This document shows positions 16,015-24,706 of a stretch of 64,000 nucleotides of DNA, piece after piece. The stretch lies in NCBI GenBank assembly GCA_963780865.1, contig CAWADT010000026.1:186001-250000 (forward strand). Direction: 5' to 3'. The stretch is from FEN-1073 sp963780865. Its GTDB lineage: Bacteria; Chloroflexota; Anaerolineae; Anaerolineales; RBG-16-64-43. Positions within the stretch are counted from its first letter, which is position 1, and each line of letters starts with the position of its first letter. The translations under genes and the position numbers were made by a program. The notes beneath the pieces were generated by a model. The model was not told where the DNA came from, did no database searches, and was given only the letters and a program-made list of their open reading frames with translations.

Positions 16015-17553
16015 CTATTTCGCGTAATCCACCGCCCGCGTTTCCCGGATCACGGTCACCTTAATCTGCCCCGGGTATTGCAACCCCTCCTCCACCTTGC
16101 GGGCCACGTCGCGCGCCAGCCGCACCGACGCGAGGTCGTCCAAATTCTCGGGCCGGACGATGATGCGCACTTCGCGGCCGGCCTGCAGCGCGTACGCCTC
16201 TTCCACTCCCTCGAAGGAAAGGGCGATCTCCTCCAGCGTGCGGATGCGTTTGACATACTGCTCGAGGTTCTCGCGCCGGGCGCCGGGCCGCGCGCCCGAA
16301 ATCGCGTCGGCTGCCTCGACGATCACCGCTTCGACGCTTTCCTGCTCGGATTCGTGATGGTGCGCGGCGATGATGTTGACGATCTTCTCCGGCACGCCGT
16401 AGCGCTTGACGAAATCCGCGCCGATCGCCGCATGCGTGCCCTCGACATCGTGGTCCATTGCCTTGCCCAGATCGTGGAGCAATCCGCCGGCCTTGGCCGC
16501 CGCCACGTCGGCGCCAAGCTCCGCGGCGATCACGCCCGCCAGCAGCGCAGTTTCGATCGCGTGGGAAAGTTGTTCCTGGCCGTAGGAAGTGCGGAACTTG
16601 AGCGTGCCGAGCTTCTTGAGAATTTCCGGATGCAGCCCCGGGACGCCGGCCTCAAAGGTGGCCCGCTCGCCTTCCTCCATGACCACCTTGTCCACTTCCT
16701 TGCGCGAATCCTCGAGCACCTTTTCGATGTGGGCCGGATGGATGCGCCCGTCGAGGATGAGCTTGGCCAGCGAGCGGCGGGCCACTTCGCGCCGGATCGG
16801 ATCGAAGGAGGAGATCGTCACCGCCTCGGGCGTGTCGTCGACGATCACGTCCACGCCGGCCGCCTGCTCGAACGCGCGGATATTCCGGCCGTTGCGGCCG
16901 ATGATCCGGCCTTTCATCTCCTCGCTGGGGAGCGGGACCACCGACACCGCCACCTCCGAAACGTGATCCGAGGCCACGCGCTGGATGGCGTCGGCCACCA
17001 GCTCGCGGGCACGGCGTTCGCCTTCCTGGCGCGCTTCATCCTCGATCTGGCGGATCGTGCGGGCCATGTCCGCGCGCGAATCTTTTTCCACTTCCGCCAG
17101 CAGGATGCCGCGCGCTTCCTCCACGGTCATGCCGGCCACTTTCTGCAATTCCGCCAGCCGTTCGGCCTGGACTTTTTCCAACTCACCCTGGCGCCGGTCC
17201 AGGGCGCTCTGGCGTTTGTTGAGCATCTGTTCGCGCTGTTCCTGGCGTTCCATGCGCCGGTCCACCTCGGTGCGCCGGCGGTTCAGCCGCTCCTCTTCGC
17301 TGGCCAGGTCCGCCCTCCGCCGGCGATTCTCCTCTTCCGCGCCGTCGCGCACCTTCAGTGCGGCGTCCTTGGCCTGCACTTCGATCTGGCGCGCGTGAGC
17401 TTCCGCGGCGGCTTTCATCTGCTCGATGGTGGCTTTCTCCGCGGTCATCCGCTGCGCCGCCATCATGTGTCGGACCGCGAAACCAAGAATTACTCCAAGC
17501 ACAACGCCTGCAGCCACAAACGCTATCGCAAGGACCAAAGAGATATCACCCAT
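16015..17553 (-). CDS. rny: Ribonuclease Y
   Basis: A 512-residue protein with the full RNase Y layout. It has an N-terminal membrane helix (LVLAIAFVAAGVVLGVILGF, residues ~5-25), a long coiled coil rich in E/R/Q to ~200, a KH domain with GRIIGRNGRNIR near 222-233, and an HD domain with the HDLGKAMDH metal motif and later AAHHHES. The enzyme is a membrane-anchored endoribonuclease that starts mRNA decay. A GAGGAGG ribosome site precedes the start. The recX stop lies 24 bp before it, so recX-rny form one unit. The family length (~510-520) is matched. Confidence 0.95.
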   Translation of the reverse strand: MGDISLVLAIAFVAAGVVLGVILGFAVRHMMAAQRMTAEKATIEQMKAAAEAHARQIEVQAKDAALKVRDGAEEENRRRRADLASEEERLNRRRTEVDRRMERQEQREQMLNKRQSALDRRQGELEKVQAERLAELQKVAGMTVEEARGILLAEVEKDSRADMARTIRQIEDEARQEGERRARELVADAIQRVASDHVSEVAVSVVPLPSEEMKGRIIGRNGRNIRAFEQAAGVDVIVDDTPEAVTISSFDPIRREVARRSLAKLILDGRIHPAHIEKVLEDSRKEVDKVVMEEGERATFEAGVPGLHPEILKKLGTLKFRTSYGQEQLSHAIETALLAGVIAAELGADVAAAKAGGLLHDLGKAMDHDVEGTHAAIGADFVKRYGVPEKIVNIIAAHHHESEQESVEAVIVEAADAISGARPGARRENLEQYVKRIRTLEEIALSFEGVEEAYALQAGREVRIIVRPENLDDLASVRLARDVARKVEEGLQYPGQIKVTVIRETRAVDYAK

Positions 17554-17577
17554 TGCCTGTCCTCCTCGATGGATAAT

Positions 17578-18231
17578 TTAAAATTCACCCTCGCGCTCTT
17601 CCGGGTCGGCCAGATCGCGCCAAACCGCCCGGGCTGTCTCCCGCGAGAGGTCGAAATCAAATCCGCGCGACGCCAGGAAGGCCGTCAGTTTATTTTCAAA
17701 AGTCTGCCGGGGTTTCGGATCTCCCCGGATGGACGCGTATAAGCGCGCCGCTTTTTTTCGCGCGGCAGCCAGCGCCGCGTCGTTTTCGCGGACGCCGGAG
17801 AGCGCGTCCCGGGCGTCCGGGTCGGCCACGCCCAGCCGGCGGAGTTCGGCCTGCAGGGCGCGCCGCGAGCGCGGCCGGAACGCCTGCCGGTTCTCCACCC
17901 ACTGGCGCGCGAAGTCGCGGTCGTCGAGCAGCCCGCGTTCGGCCAGGCGCCGCAGCACTTCCTGCGCCGCTTCGTCCTCCGTTTTCCGCGCGCGCAGATA
18001 CCGCTGGAGCTCCGCGAGCGAGCGGGGGCGGCGCGCGATGAGCGCCAGGCACCGGCGGTACACGGTTTCAAGGCGCTCCCGGCCGATGAGGACCTCGATC
18101 GCCGATTCCTCAAGCGTTTGGCCGGGATGCAAGCCGTCGGCGAGGGGCAGCGAGAGCGAAAACAATTCCGCACCGACCATTTCCACCGTCACCTTCCGGC
18201 CGTTCCGCTGCAGGCGGAGGGCGGCGATCAT
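17578..18231 (-). CDS. recX: RecX regulatory protein
   Basis: A ~217-residue, Arg-rich helical protein of the RecX family. It has three-helix repeats such as VYRRCLALIARRPRSLAELQ, VLRRLAERGLLDDRDFARQW and LQAELRRLGV. RecX binds the RecA filament and limits its activity. Its place after recA and before rny on the same strand supports the call. Candidate starts are 18231 (MIAALRLQ) and 18240 (MPGM); the first gives better spacing from the GAGGAG site. A terminator-like hairpin stands directly upstream, so recX may have its own promoter or depend on read-through from recA. Confidence 0.85.
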   Translation of the reverse strand: MIAALRLQRNGRKVTVEMVGAELFSLSLPLADGLHPGQTLEESAIEVLIGRERLETVYRRCLALIARRPRSLAELQRYLRARKTEDEAAQEVLRRLAERGLLDDRDFARQWVENRQAFRPRSRRALQAELRRLGVADPDARDALSGVRENDAALAAARKKAARLYASIRGDPKPRQTFENKLTAFLASRGFDFDLSRETARAVWRDLADPEEREGEF

Positions 18232-18251
18232 GCCAGGCATAACTCCTCGAA

Positions 18252-18289
18252 TCAAAAACAGCCGTACCCAGAATGGGCTACGGCTGTTT
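18252..18289 (-). terminator. Rho-independent-type terminator after the recA region
   Basis: On the minus strand aaacagccgtagccca pairs with tgggtacggctgttt, followed by TTTTTGATT. It lies between recA and recX and would cut transcription before recX. Confidence 0.75.
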
Positions 18290-18309
18290 CCGCAAGGACA
18301 AAATGAATC

Positions 18310-18575
18310 AGGAACCCGGGGTTAGGGTGGCCCTAACCGTTTGGAACGAAGCGGGACGACGCATCGTCCCCCCAAATCCGGTTTTGGATTTTGGCGAGGG
18401 ACAACAAGTAAAAACGCATTGCGAAGTCCGGCGGTGTGTGCCCTGATGGCATCGCCCGCACCTCCGCGGGAGGGTTCCAAAAAACTTTGTCGACAGTCCG
18501 TAGCCCGTGGAGAGTGGCCGGAACGCTGGTCCCATCCGGCCAATTCTCCACGCAAAATTGTTCTGTTGCACCCGG
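18310..18575 (-). other. Hairpin-rich recA-recX intergenic region, possible structured RNA
   Basis: No protein gene fits here. Three strong hairpins are visible: ggttagggtggccctaacc (18320-18338), gggacgacgcatcgtccc (18353-18370), and a long one at 18507-18551 in which gtggagagtggccgg pairs with ccggccaattctccac. The strand is assumed from the flanking genes. I do not recognise tmRNA, 6S or RNase P signatures. It could be a small RNA, a processing site or an attenuator between recA and recX. Confidence 0.4.
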
Positions 18576-18586
18576 GCGAAAAACGC

Positions 18587-19636
18587 CTAGGCTTCCGCAT
18601 CCGCTTCCTCCCCTTCCTCGGCGGAAGAGGAGAGATCCACCGCCACCGCGCCGCTCAGGGTCTTTTCGCGGATGGCTGCGTCAAGCGCCTCGATGATCTC
18701 GGGATGCTCCTTCAGGTACTGTTTCGCATTTTCCCGTCCCTGTCCGATGCGCGTATCCTGGAACGAGAAGAACGCGCCGCGCTTGGTGATCATTCCAAGC
18801 TGAGTGCCGATGTCGATCAGGTCGCCCGTCTTGGAGATGCCCTCATTGTACATGATATCGAATTCGGCTTCGCGGAAGGGCGGGGCGACCTTGTTCTTGA
18901 CCACCCGCACGCGGGTGCGGCTGCCCACCACTTCGGCGCCCACCTTGATAGATTGCACCCGCCGCACGTCGAGCCGCACCGAGGCGTAGAACTTGAGCGC
19001 CATGCCCCCCGAGGTGGTCTCGGGATTGCCGAACATCACGCCGATTTTCTGGCGCAACTGGTTGGTGAAGATCATGGCCGTGTTGGTCTGGCGGATGGCG
19101 GCGGAAAGTTTGCGCAGGGCCTGGCTCATGAGGCGCGCCTGCATGCCCATCGTGGCGTCGCCCATGTCGCCTTCGATCTCCGCCCGCGGGACAAGCGCGG
19201 CGACGGAATCCACAATCACCACGTCCACCGCGCCGGAGCGGATCAAGGTCTCCGCGATGGCCAGCGCCTGCTCGCCTGTATCCGGCTGGGCGACGTACAG
19301 GGCGTCGGTATCGACCCCGCACTTGGCGGCGTACGCGGGGTCGAGCGCGTGCTCCATATCGATATAGGCGCACATCCCGCCGCGTTTTTGCGTTTCCGCG
19401 ACGATATGCTGGCACAGCGTGGTCTTGCCGGACAATTCCGGGCCGTAGATTTCCGTCACCCGGCCGCGCGGAATGCCGCCCACGCCCAGGGCGATGTCGA
19501 GCGCGAGCGACCCGGTGGGGATCACTTCCACGTTAAGGTCCGTGGATTCGCCGAGGCGCATGACCGCGCCATCGCCGAATTTTTTCTTGAGCTCAAGGAT
19601 TGCCAATTCGAGGGCTTTTTCGCGTCCCGTCGCCAT
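18587..19636 (-). CDS. recA: Recombinase RecA
   Basis: A 349-residue RecA. The Walker A loop is GPELSGKTT, the Walker B strand is VDVVIVDSVAALVP, and the L2 region is IFTNQLRQKIGVMFGNPETT. The core ends KTGDLIDIG and the C-terminus is acidic (EEGEEADAEA). It catalyses homologous strand exchange and triggers SOS-type responses. The start is set at ATG 19636 (MATGREKAL), after a G-rich stretch that serves as ribosome site; in-frame codons upstream are not RecA-like. The neighbouring recX and rny on the same strand match the order known from other bacteria. Confidence 0.97.
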   Translation of the reverse strand: MATGREKALELAILELKKKFGDGAVMRLGESTDLNVEVIPTGSLALDIALGVGGIPRGRVTEIYGPELSGKTTLCQHIVAETQKRGGMCAYIDMEHALDPAYAAKCGVDTDALYVAQPDTGEQALAIAETLIRSGAVDVVIVDSVAALVPRAEIEGDMGDATMGMQARLMSQALRKLSAAIRQTNTAMIFTNQLRQKIGVMFGNPETTSGGMALKFYASVRLDVRRVQSIKVGAEVVGSRTRVRVVKNKVAPPFREAEFDIMYNEGISKTGDLIDIGTQLGMITKRGAFFSFQDTRIGQGRENAKQYLKEHPEIIEALDAAIREKTLSGAVAVDLSSSAEEGEEADAEA

Positions 19637-19766
19637 GGAATTCCCCCCCCAGAACAGAATTTCATAAAGTTTACTTAAATCCGCGCCGTTCCGCAAGTGG
19701 GATTTCCATTCCTGAAGGACCACATCAAAGCTCTCCCATCAATAAAAAGTTGATGCCACTGATAAG

Positions 19767-19794
19767 GGTATACTTTGAATTGGATAAGTGCCAA
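19767..19794 (-). promoter_or_regulatory. Candidate recA promoter
   Basis: On the minus strand TTGGCA, 16 bases, then TATACC lies about 130 bp before the recA start. No LexA-type operator was identified with confidence. The rest of the 340-bp spacer 19637-19973 is AT-rich with nothing else recognised. Confidence 0.35.
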
Positions 19795-19973
19795 AAATTC
19801 CGCCAAAATCCTTTTTTATATGCAGATCAAAAATACTTTTTCGGCTTTCTCCAATTCATTGATAAACTCGGGATTTCATATTGTGGGCGATGGGAAAATC
19901 GCATAATGGAAATCTGAGAGAAGAGGACCGGCCCTCCGAATGGTTCCCCGATCTCAAGGTTGGAGAAAATAAT

Positions 19974-20966
19974 ATGAAACGTCCAATCAATATTCGATTT
20001 CGTGAAATCGCCGGTATCGCATTGTTCTGGCTGCTGCCCGGATGCGTCACCGTCAGCCCTTCCTCCACCCCCATCCCAACGTTGGAGGCGACCCCAGTTC
20101 CGACCGCCGTCACGCCCAGCCGAACGCCCACACCCGCTCCGCAGATTTTTTTCGATGATTTTTCGTACACCTCGCAGGCGGACATGATCCTCAACGGCTG
20201 GATTACGCGCACGGGGTCCGGCTGGCCGGGCATTCCGGGCGCCATCTTCGGCACCTCGACGGTGACCCTCGTGGACGACGACGCCCAGCCGGGCAATCGC
20301 CTGCTTCGGATAGCCGGCACCACCGACGGAACCACGACCCATCAGTCGCAGGTCTGCCAGCAGCGCAAGTTCTTCGACGGCACCTACGGTGCCCGCATCT
20401 TCTTCAACGATGCGCCGGATACCGGCGCCGACGGCGACCAGGTGAACGAGACGTTCTATCTGATCAGCCAGTACGCGGCGATGGACCCGAACTACAGCGA
20501 AGTGGACTACGAGTACCTTCCCAACGGTGGATGGAGCAATCCGGCCAACACCTTGGCGGTAACCTCCTGGTACACGGCTCAAATCAGTCCGTGGTATGCG
20601 GATGTCGTCAGCAACACTATCCGGCAAAGCCTTCAGGGGTGGCACATACTGGTCTTGCAGCTTGCCAATCAACAAATCGTCTATTATCTCGACGGCCGGC
20701 CAATCGCCACCCAGGGCCCTCACACCTATCCGCGCGTACCGATGTCGATTAATTTCAACCTCTGGTTCATCCCGGACGGCCTTGTTACCGACCCGTCCTT
20801 CCGCGAGTACACCGAAAGCATCGATTGGGTGTATCACCAGGTCGGCGCCGTGCTATCGCCGGACGCGGTGATGATTGCGGTGGCGCAGTTGCGCAGCGCG
20901 AATACCGCCTTCCAGGACACCGTTCCGCCGAGGGATCCGCCGCTCTTTTCCCCCTGCAATGTGTAG
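19974..20966 (+). CDS. GH16-like (concanavalin A-fold) lipoprotein
   Basis: A 330-residue lipoprotein. Signal peptide and lipobox LLPGC give lipidated C24, followed by a Thr/Pro/Ser linker to ~58. The domain begins FFDDFSYTSQADMILNGW and carries SEVDYEYL near residues 175-181, which fits the E-x-D-x-E catalytic motif of glycoside hydrolase family 16. Downstream WHILVLQLANQQIVYYLDGR and MSINFNLWFIPDG are typical strands of that fold. It would hydrolyse or bind beta-glucan-type polysaccharide outside the cell; the substrate is unproven. GGAG at 19962-19965 supports ATG 19974. A strong terminator follows. Confidence 0.75.
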   Translation: MKRPINIRFREIAGIALFWLLPGCVTVSPSSTPIPTLEATPVPTAVTPSRTPTPAPQIFFDDFSYTSQADMILNGWITRTGSGWPGIPGAIFGTSTVTLVDDDAQPGNRLLRIAGTTDGTTTHQSQVCQQRKFFDGTYGARIFFNDAPDTGADGDQVNETFYLISQYAAMDPNYSEVDYEYLPNGGWSNPANTLAVTSWYTAQISPWYADVVSNTIRQSLQGWHILVLQLANQQIVYYLDGRPIATQGPHTYPRVPMSINFNLWFIPDGLVTDPSFREYTESIDWVYHQVGAVLSPDAVMIAVAQLRSANTAFQDTVPPRDPPLFSPCNV

Positions 20967-20988
20967 CCCAAGATTCCTTCGAACCGAC

Positions 20989-21020
20989 AAGCCGGGAGGT
21001 ATCCCCCTCCCGGCTTTTTT
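20989..21020 (+). terminator. Rho-independent terminator
   Basis: aagccgggagg pairs with cctcccggctt, followed by six T. It lies 22 bp after the GH16-like gene stop. Confidence 0.9.
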
Positions 21021-21137
21021 CCGTACTTTCCCGCTTGCCATCCGGCGATTGGAGCTTAATTGGGAGGATCCCATGCGGCCGGAGGAATCATAGAATACCG
21101 TCCGTGTGCTAGAATGCGCCGTTGAAAAGAGACAGCC

Positions 21138-21767
21138 GTGAAAAAACTTGATCTGCGGAAGAAATATAAAATGCTTTATCTGCCTTCGGCGAAAAAGGTG
21201 GTGGTCGTCGACGTGCCGGATTTTCTGTTCGTGACGGTCGACGGACGGATCGAGAAGGGCCAATCGCCGGGCACATCGCCCGCTTTTGAGGAGGCGATGC
21301 AGGCGCTCTACGGCGCCGCCTATACGATTAAATTCATGTCGAAGCTGCGCAAGAAAAACGCGATCGACTATCCGGTGATGGCGCTCGAGGCTCTGTGGTG
21401 GGTGGAAGAGGGTGCGTTCGATATCTCCCAACTGGACAACTGGTGCTGGCGGGCGATGATCCTCCAGCCGGATCACGTTACCCAGGAGATGTTCGCAGAA
21501 GCCCTCGGGAAAATCCGCCAGAAGCGACCTTCCCCCTCGGTCGAGAAATTGCGCTTGGAGCGGTTCCACGAGGGTTTATGCATCCAGACGATGCACGTCG
21601 GCCCCTACGCCGCCGAGCCGTCCACGCTGGATCGCATGCATGCTTTTGCCGCGGAGAATGGTTTTTCTCCCCGTGGCAAGCACCACGAAATCTACCTCGG
21701 CGATCCACGCCGCTCGGCGCCGGAAAAGCTCAAGACCGTGTTGCGATATCCGGTCAAGAAGAAATAA
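21138..21767 (+). CDS. GyrI-like small-molecule-binding domain protein
   Basis: A 209-residue protein starting with GTG. It shows the GyrI-like (SHS2) fold: KKVVVVDVPDFLFVTVDG at the start, a central helix AFEEAMQALYGAAYTIKF, the WWVEE segment, and the mirrored half with GLCIQTMHVGPYAAEP and HHEIYLGDPRR. Stand-alone members may bind small toxic molecules or act as hydrolases of them. No DNA-binding domain is attached. A second, shorter GyrI-like protein lies at 47681-48139. Confidence 0.8.
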   Translation: MKKLDLRKKYKMLYLPSAKKVVVVDVPDFLFVTVDGRIEKGQSPGTSPAFEEAMQALYGAAYTIKFMSKLRKKNAIDYPVMALEALWWVEEGAFDISQLDNWCWRAMILQPDHVTQEMFAEALGKIRQKRPSPSVEKLRLERFHEGLCIQTMHVGPYAAEPSTLDRMHAFAAENGFSPRGKHHEIYLGDPRRSAPEKLKTVLRYPVKKK

Positions 21768-21773
21768 GAGCCA

Positions 21774-21846
21774 TGATCCACGAAATTCACGAAGAACACG
21801 AAATATTTTGCATTATTCTTCGTGATCCTTCCTGACCTTCGTGGAT
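21774..21846. repeat. CCACGAA/TTCGTGG imperfect inverted repeat
   Basis: gatccacgaaattcacgaag pairs with cttcgtgatcc and ttcgtggat across an AT-rich centre. A related element lies at 37230-37303. It sits between convergent gene ends. Confidence 0.6.
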
Positions 21847-21875
21847 AAAAATTTTCCAACCACAAGCAAAATCAA

Positions 21876-23516
21876 TCACAATATAAAATCGGTATTGAGA
21901 AAGCTAGATTTCCGGCCGGTGACGATCTGGCCGATCAACTCGCGGTTGGCGGGGTTGGACTGAGCCGCGACCAGCGTCCGGATCGAAAAACAACGCAGCG
22001 CATCGCTGATCGAAAGCGTCGATTCGGCGGAATCCTTCCGGCCGGTGAACGGCATCGAATCCGGCCCGCGCTGGCACTGGGTGTTGAGGTTGATCCGGCA
22101 GACCTGGTTGGCCAGTTTGTCGACCAACCCGCCGATCTTCGCCGCATCGTTCCCGAACAAACTCACCTGCTGGCCAAAATTGGAATTCGTGACGAAATCG
22201 AGAAACTCGCTTTCCTCGCGATAGGGCAGCACCGGGACGACCGGTCCGAACTGTTCTTGGTCGTAGAGGGTTGCGTCCGGGGAGACGGGGAATACCACCG
22301 CGGGGAAAAACAAGGTTTGGCAGGAGGTACCCCCGCCGGGATTGATCACCCGGCCGCCTTTGACTCTCGCGTCTTCCACATAAGCGTTGAGCATGTCGGT
22401 TTTATCCGTTTCCGGCAGCGGGGTGATGCGCACGCCGCCCAGCCAGGGCATCCCGAACGGAAGGGCGTTGACCGCGTCGCAGAATCGCGCGAGGAACTTT
22501 TCCGCGATCGATTCGTGGACGAAGAGAATCTTCAGGGCGGTGCAACGTTGACCGTTGAACGACAGCGCCCCGAGCAGGCTTTCGCGGACGGCGGTGTCGA
22601 GGTCGGCGTCGGGCATGACGAGCGCGGGATTCTTCGCGTCCAGGCCCAATACCCCGCGCATCCGGTGCGGCCGCGGGTGCTGCTGCTTGAGCAGATCGGC
22701 CACGCGGCTCGTGCCGATGAAGGCCAGCACGTCGATCTTCCCGCTGCGCATGATCGGCTCGATGATCCGTCCGCCGGGTCCGTAAATGAAGTTAACCACG
22801 CCAGGCGGGAAGCATTCGGCGAACGCGGGCAGCAGCGGCTGGTGGACGAGGGTTCCGAACTTGGGCGGCTTGACCACCACCGTGTTGCCCATGATGAGCG
22901 CCGGAATCAGCGTGGTGTAGGTTTCGTTGAGCGGATAGTTGAACGGCCCCATCGAGAGGCAGACCCCCAGCGGCGAGCGCCGGATCTGCGCCACGACGCC
23001 GCTGTCGAAGGCGAAGCGCGAATTGGTGCGGTCGAGATCCTTGAGCGAGTCGACCGTCCGCCGGATGTATTCCACCGTGCGGTCGAACTCCCTGCGGCTG
23101 TCTTCGAGATTTTTGCCGATCTCCCACATCAGGAGGCGCACGACCTCGTCGCGGGATTGGATCATGCGGGCGATAAAACCCTCCACGGCCTCGATCCGGC
23201 GGCCGACGCTCGCGGTGGGCCACGCGCCGTGCCCGTTATCCCAGGCCCGCACCGCCGCGTCGAGCGCCGCCATCACCGCGGCTTCGTCCATCACCGGCGC
23301 ATGGCCGATGAGCGCGCGTTCGCAGCTCTCCCCCCGGCGCAGGCAGATCGGCGAGGTGACGTCGCTGACTTCGCCCTGCCAGGTGCGGACTTGCCCGTCG
23401 AGCAGGTAGAGCCTTTCATAGCCGGCTGGGTTCGGGCGGAATTCGGCCGGAACCTCGTCGGATGCGGGGAAAGCCGAGCTTAATTGTTGCGCCAACGTTT
23501 GTGAGGAATCATCCAT
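21876..23516 (-). CDS. gapN: Non-phosphorylating NADP-dependent glyceraldehyde-3-phosphate dehydrogenase type
   Basis: A 546-residue aldehyde dehydrogenase of the long GapN group. Visible are the PPKFGTL and SMGPFNYPLNETYTT cofactor region, the catalytic Cys in FNGQRCTALK (residue ~325), and the conserved tail GPDSMPFTGRKDSAESTLS ending FLNTDFIL. The usual ELGGK motif is GLDAK here, which I recall as normal for this long subgroup rather than a defect. It would oxidise glyceraldehyde-3-phosphate to 3-phosphoglycerate with NADP, giving NADPH without ATP. Start chosen at ATG 23516 (MDDSSQTL); the in-frame extension upstream is not family-like. Confidence 0.8.
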   Translation of the reverse strand: MDDSSQTLAQQLSSAFPASDEVPAEFRPNPAGYERLYLLDGQVRTWQGEVSDVTSPICLRRGESCERALIGHAPVMDEAAVMAALDAAVRAWDNGHGAWPTASVGRRIEAVEGFIARMIQSRDEVVRLLMWEIGKNLEDSRREFDRTVEYIRRTVDSLKDLDRTNSRFAFDSGVVAQIRRSPLGVCLSMGPFNYPLNETYTTLIPALIMGNTVVVKPPKFGTLVHQPLLPAFAECFPPGVVNFIYGPGGRIIEPIMRSGKIDVLAFIGTSRVADLLKQQHPRPHRMRGVLGLDAKNPALVMPDADLDTAVRESLLGALSFNGQRCTALKILFVHESIAEKFLARFCDAVNALPFGMPWLGGVRITPLPETDKTDMLNAYVEDARVKGGRVINPGGGTSCQTLFFPAVVFPVSPDATLYDQEQFGPVVPVLPYREESEFLDFVTNSNFGQQVSLFGNDAAKIGGLVDKLANQVCRINLNTQCQRGPDSMPFTGRKDSAESTLSISDALRCFSIRTLVAAQSNPANRELIGQIVTGRKSSFLNTDFIL

Positions 23517-23609
23517 AGTGGGGTTATCCTTTGCGTAGAAACGAACTACTGTTACCGGAAAACTCGGATGTTTTATTCTACTGGTTATTTGTAATTTCTC
23601 AACTTCCCC

Positions 23610-23692
23610 TCCTCCCATCCTTCTCCCAGCTTATGCTGGGAGAAGGTGGCCGGACCCCCGGCGATTTCCCGGGGGGAAGGCCGGATGAGGGC
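23610..23692. repeat. CTTCTCCCAGC / GGCCGGATGAGGG repeat, copy 2
   Basis: cttctcccagcttatgctgg continues to gggagaagg as a perfect hairpin, followed by ggccgg...ccggatgaggg. It occupies the 311-bp spacer between gapN and prmC; the rest (23693-23827) shows nothing recognisable. Confidence 0.75.
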
Positions 23693-23827
23693 AGGTAGAA
23701 GCTTGATTAATTTCACTCAATTGGTGACAGGGTCTGGTACGAAGAGTCGTCGGTGGTTGACTGATTTATTCCATTGTTGTTTCTACCGCGATCATGGTTT
23801 ACCCGCGTTTCATTGTTACCCCAATAC

Positions 23828-24706
23828 TCAGGTTTGGATTTGCAACAATCGGTCCTTACCGATTAAATCCTTTTCAATAACGATCTTGGCCTGTGGAAAA
23901 TATTTACACGCCAAATTCCGCGCACTCCTTCCTTGCAATTCCTCGATTTCAAACAGCGCCAGCCCGTCCTCGGCCAGGTGTTGGACGGATTGCTCGAGCG
24001 CGCGCGAGATCAGCCGCAATCCGTCCGGCCCGCCGTCGAGAGCGATTCGCGGCTCGTAACGCGCCACCGGCAGCCCCTCAAGCATGGCGGCGGGGACGTA
24101 GGGAAGATTCGCGCACAGCAAATCGATCGGCCCGCCAAGCGGAGCGAGCAGATCTGCTTGAAGCAATCGAACGCGATTGGAAATGTCTAGCGCTGCGAAG
24201 TTACGCGCCGCGAGCGCGAGCGCCCGGAAAGAAATGTCGGTGGCGATCACATACAGGACCGGGACGCGGGCGGCAAGCGCCGCGGCGATGCATCCGCACC
24301 CGGTGCCGAGATCCACAACGCGGAACGGAGGAGCCGGAGGCGCGATCCGTTCTCGGCGGGCCGATACCCACGCCAGCGCCGTTTCCACCAACCGTTCGGT
24401 TTCCGGGCGCGGGATAAGCACGTCGGGTGCAACTTCGAAGGAAAGACCGAAAAATTCCTGGGATCCGGTCAGATACGCTAGCGGCTCCCCTTCGCCTGCG
24501 CGCCGGAGGAGGGACAGATACCGGGACAGAATATTTTCCGGAAGGTTTGCTTCCGGATGGGCGAGGATCCAGCCGCGGGGACGATCCAAAAGGCGCGCGA
24601 GGAGCACCTGCGCCTCGAGTGAACCGGATTCGGCATGGGGCAACTCGGACAGCGCCAGCCGGAGCGCCGCGCCGACCGTGGGGGCGGAGGAAACGGGGCC
24701 GTTCAC
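23828..24706 (-). CDS. prmC: Release factor glutamine methyltransferase PrmC
   Basis: A 292-residue SAM-dependent methyltransferase that modifies the GGQ glutamine of release factors. Features in order: N-terminal five-helix domain with GEPLAYLTGSQEFFGL, IPRPETERLVE, the SAM motif VVDLGTGCGCIA, IATDIS, and the active-site motif as ANLPYVP instead of the common NPPY. It overlaps the prfA stop by 4 bp (ATGA), so the two are translationally coupled, and its substrate is encoded just upstream. Confidence 0.9.
   Translation of the reverse strand: MNGPVSSAPTVGAALRLALSELPHAESGSLEAQVLLARLLDRPRGWILAHPEANLPENILSRYLSLLRRAGEGEPLAYLTGSQEFFGLSFEVAPDVLIPRPETERLVETALAWVSARRERIAPPAPPFRVVDLGTGCGCIAAALAARVPVLYVIATDISFRALALAARNFAALDISNRVRLLQADLLAPLGGPIDLLCANLPYVPAAMLEGLPVARYEPRIALDGGPDGLRLISRALEQSVQHLAEDGLALFEIEELQGRSARNLACKYFPQAKIVIEKDLIGKDRLLQIQT

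Noticed and set aside
18310..18575. Known small RNAs (6S, tmRNA, RNase P) between recA and recX
   Set aside because: None of their conserved core sequences is visible; kept only as an unassigned structured region.
21876..23516. GapN lacking the conserved active-site Glu of the ELGGK motif
   Set aside because: GLDAKN appears normal for this long GapN subgroup (recalled from related sequences); catalytic Cys and other motifs are intact.
23828..24706. PrmC with NLPY instead of NPPY as an inactive enzyme
   Set aside because: All other motifs are intact and it is coupled to prfA; a conservative variant is more likely.
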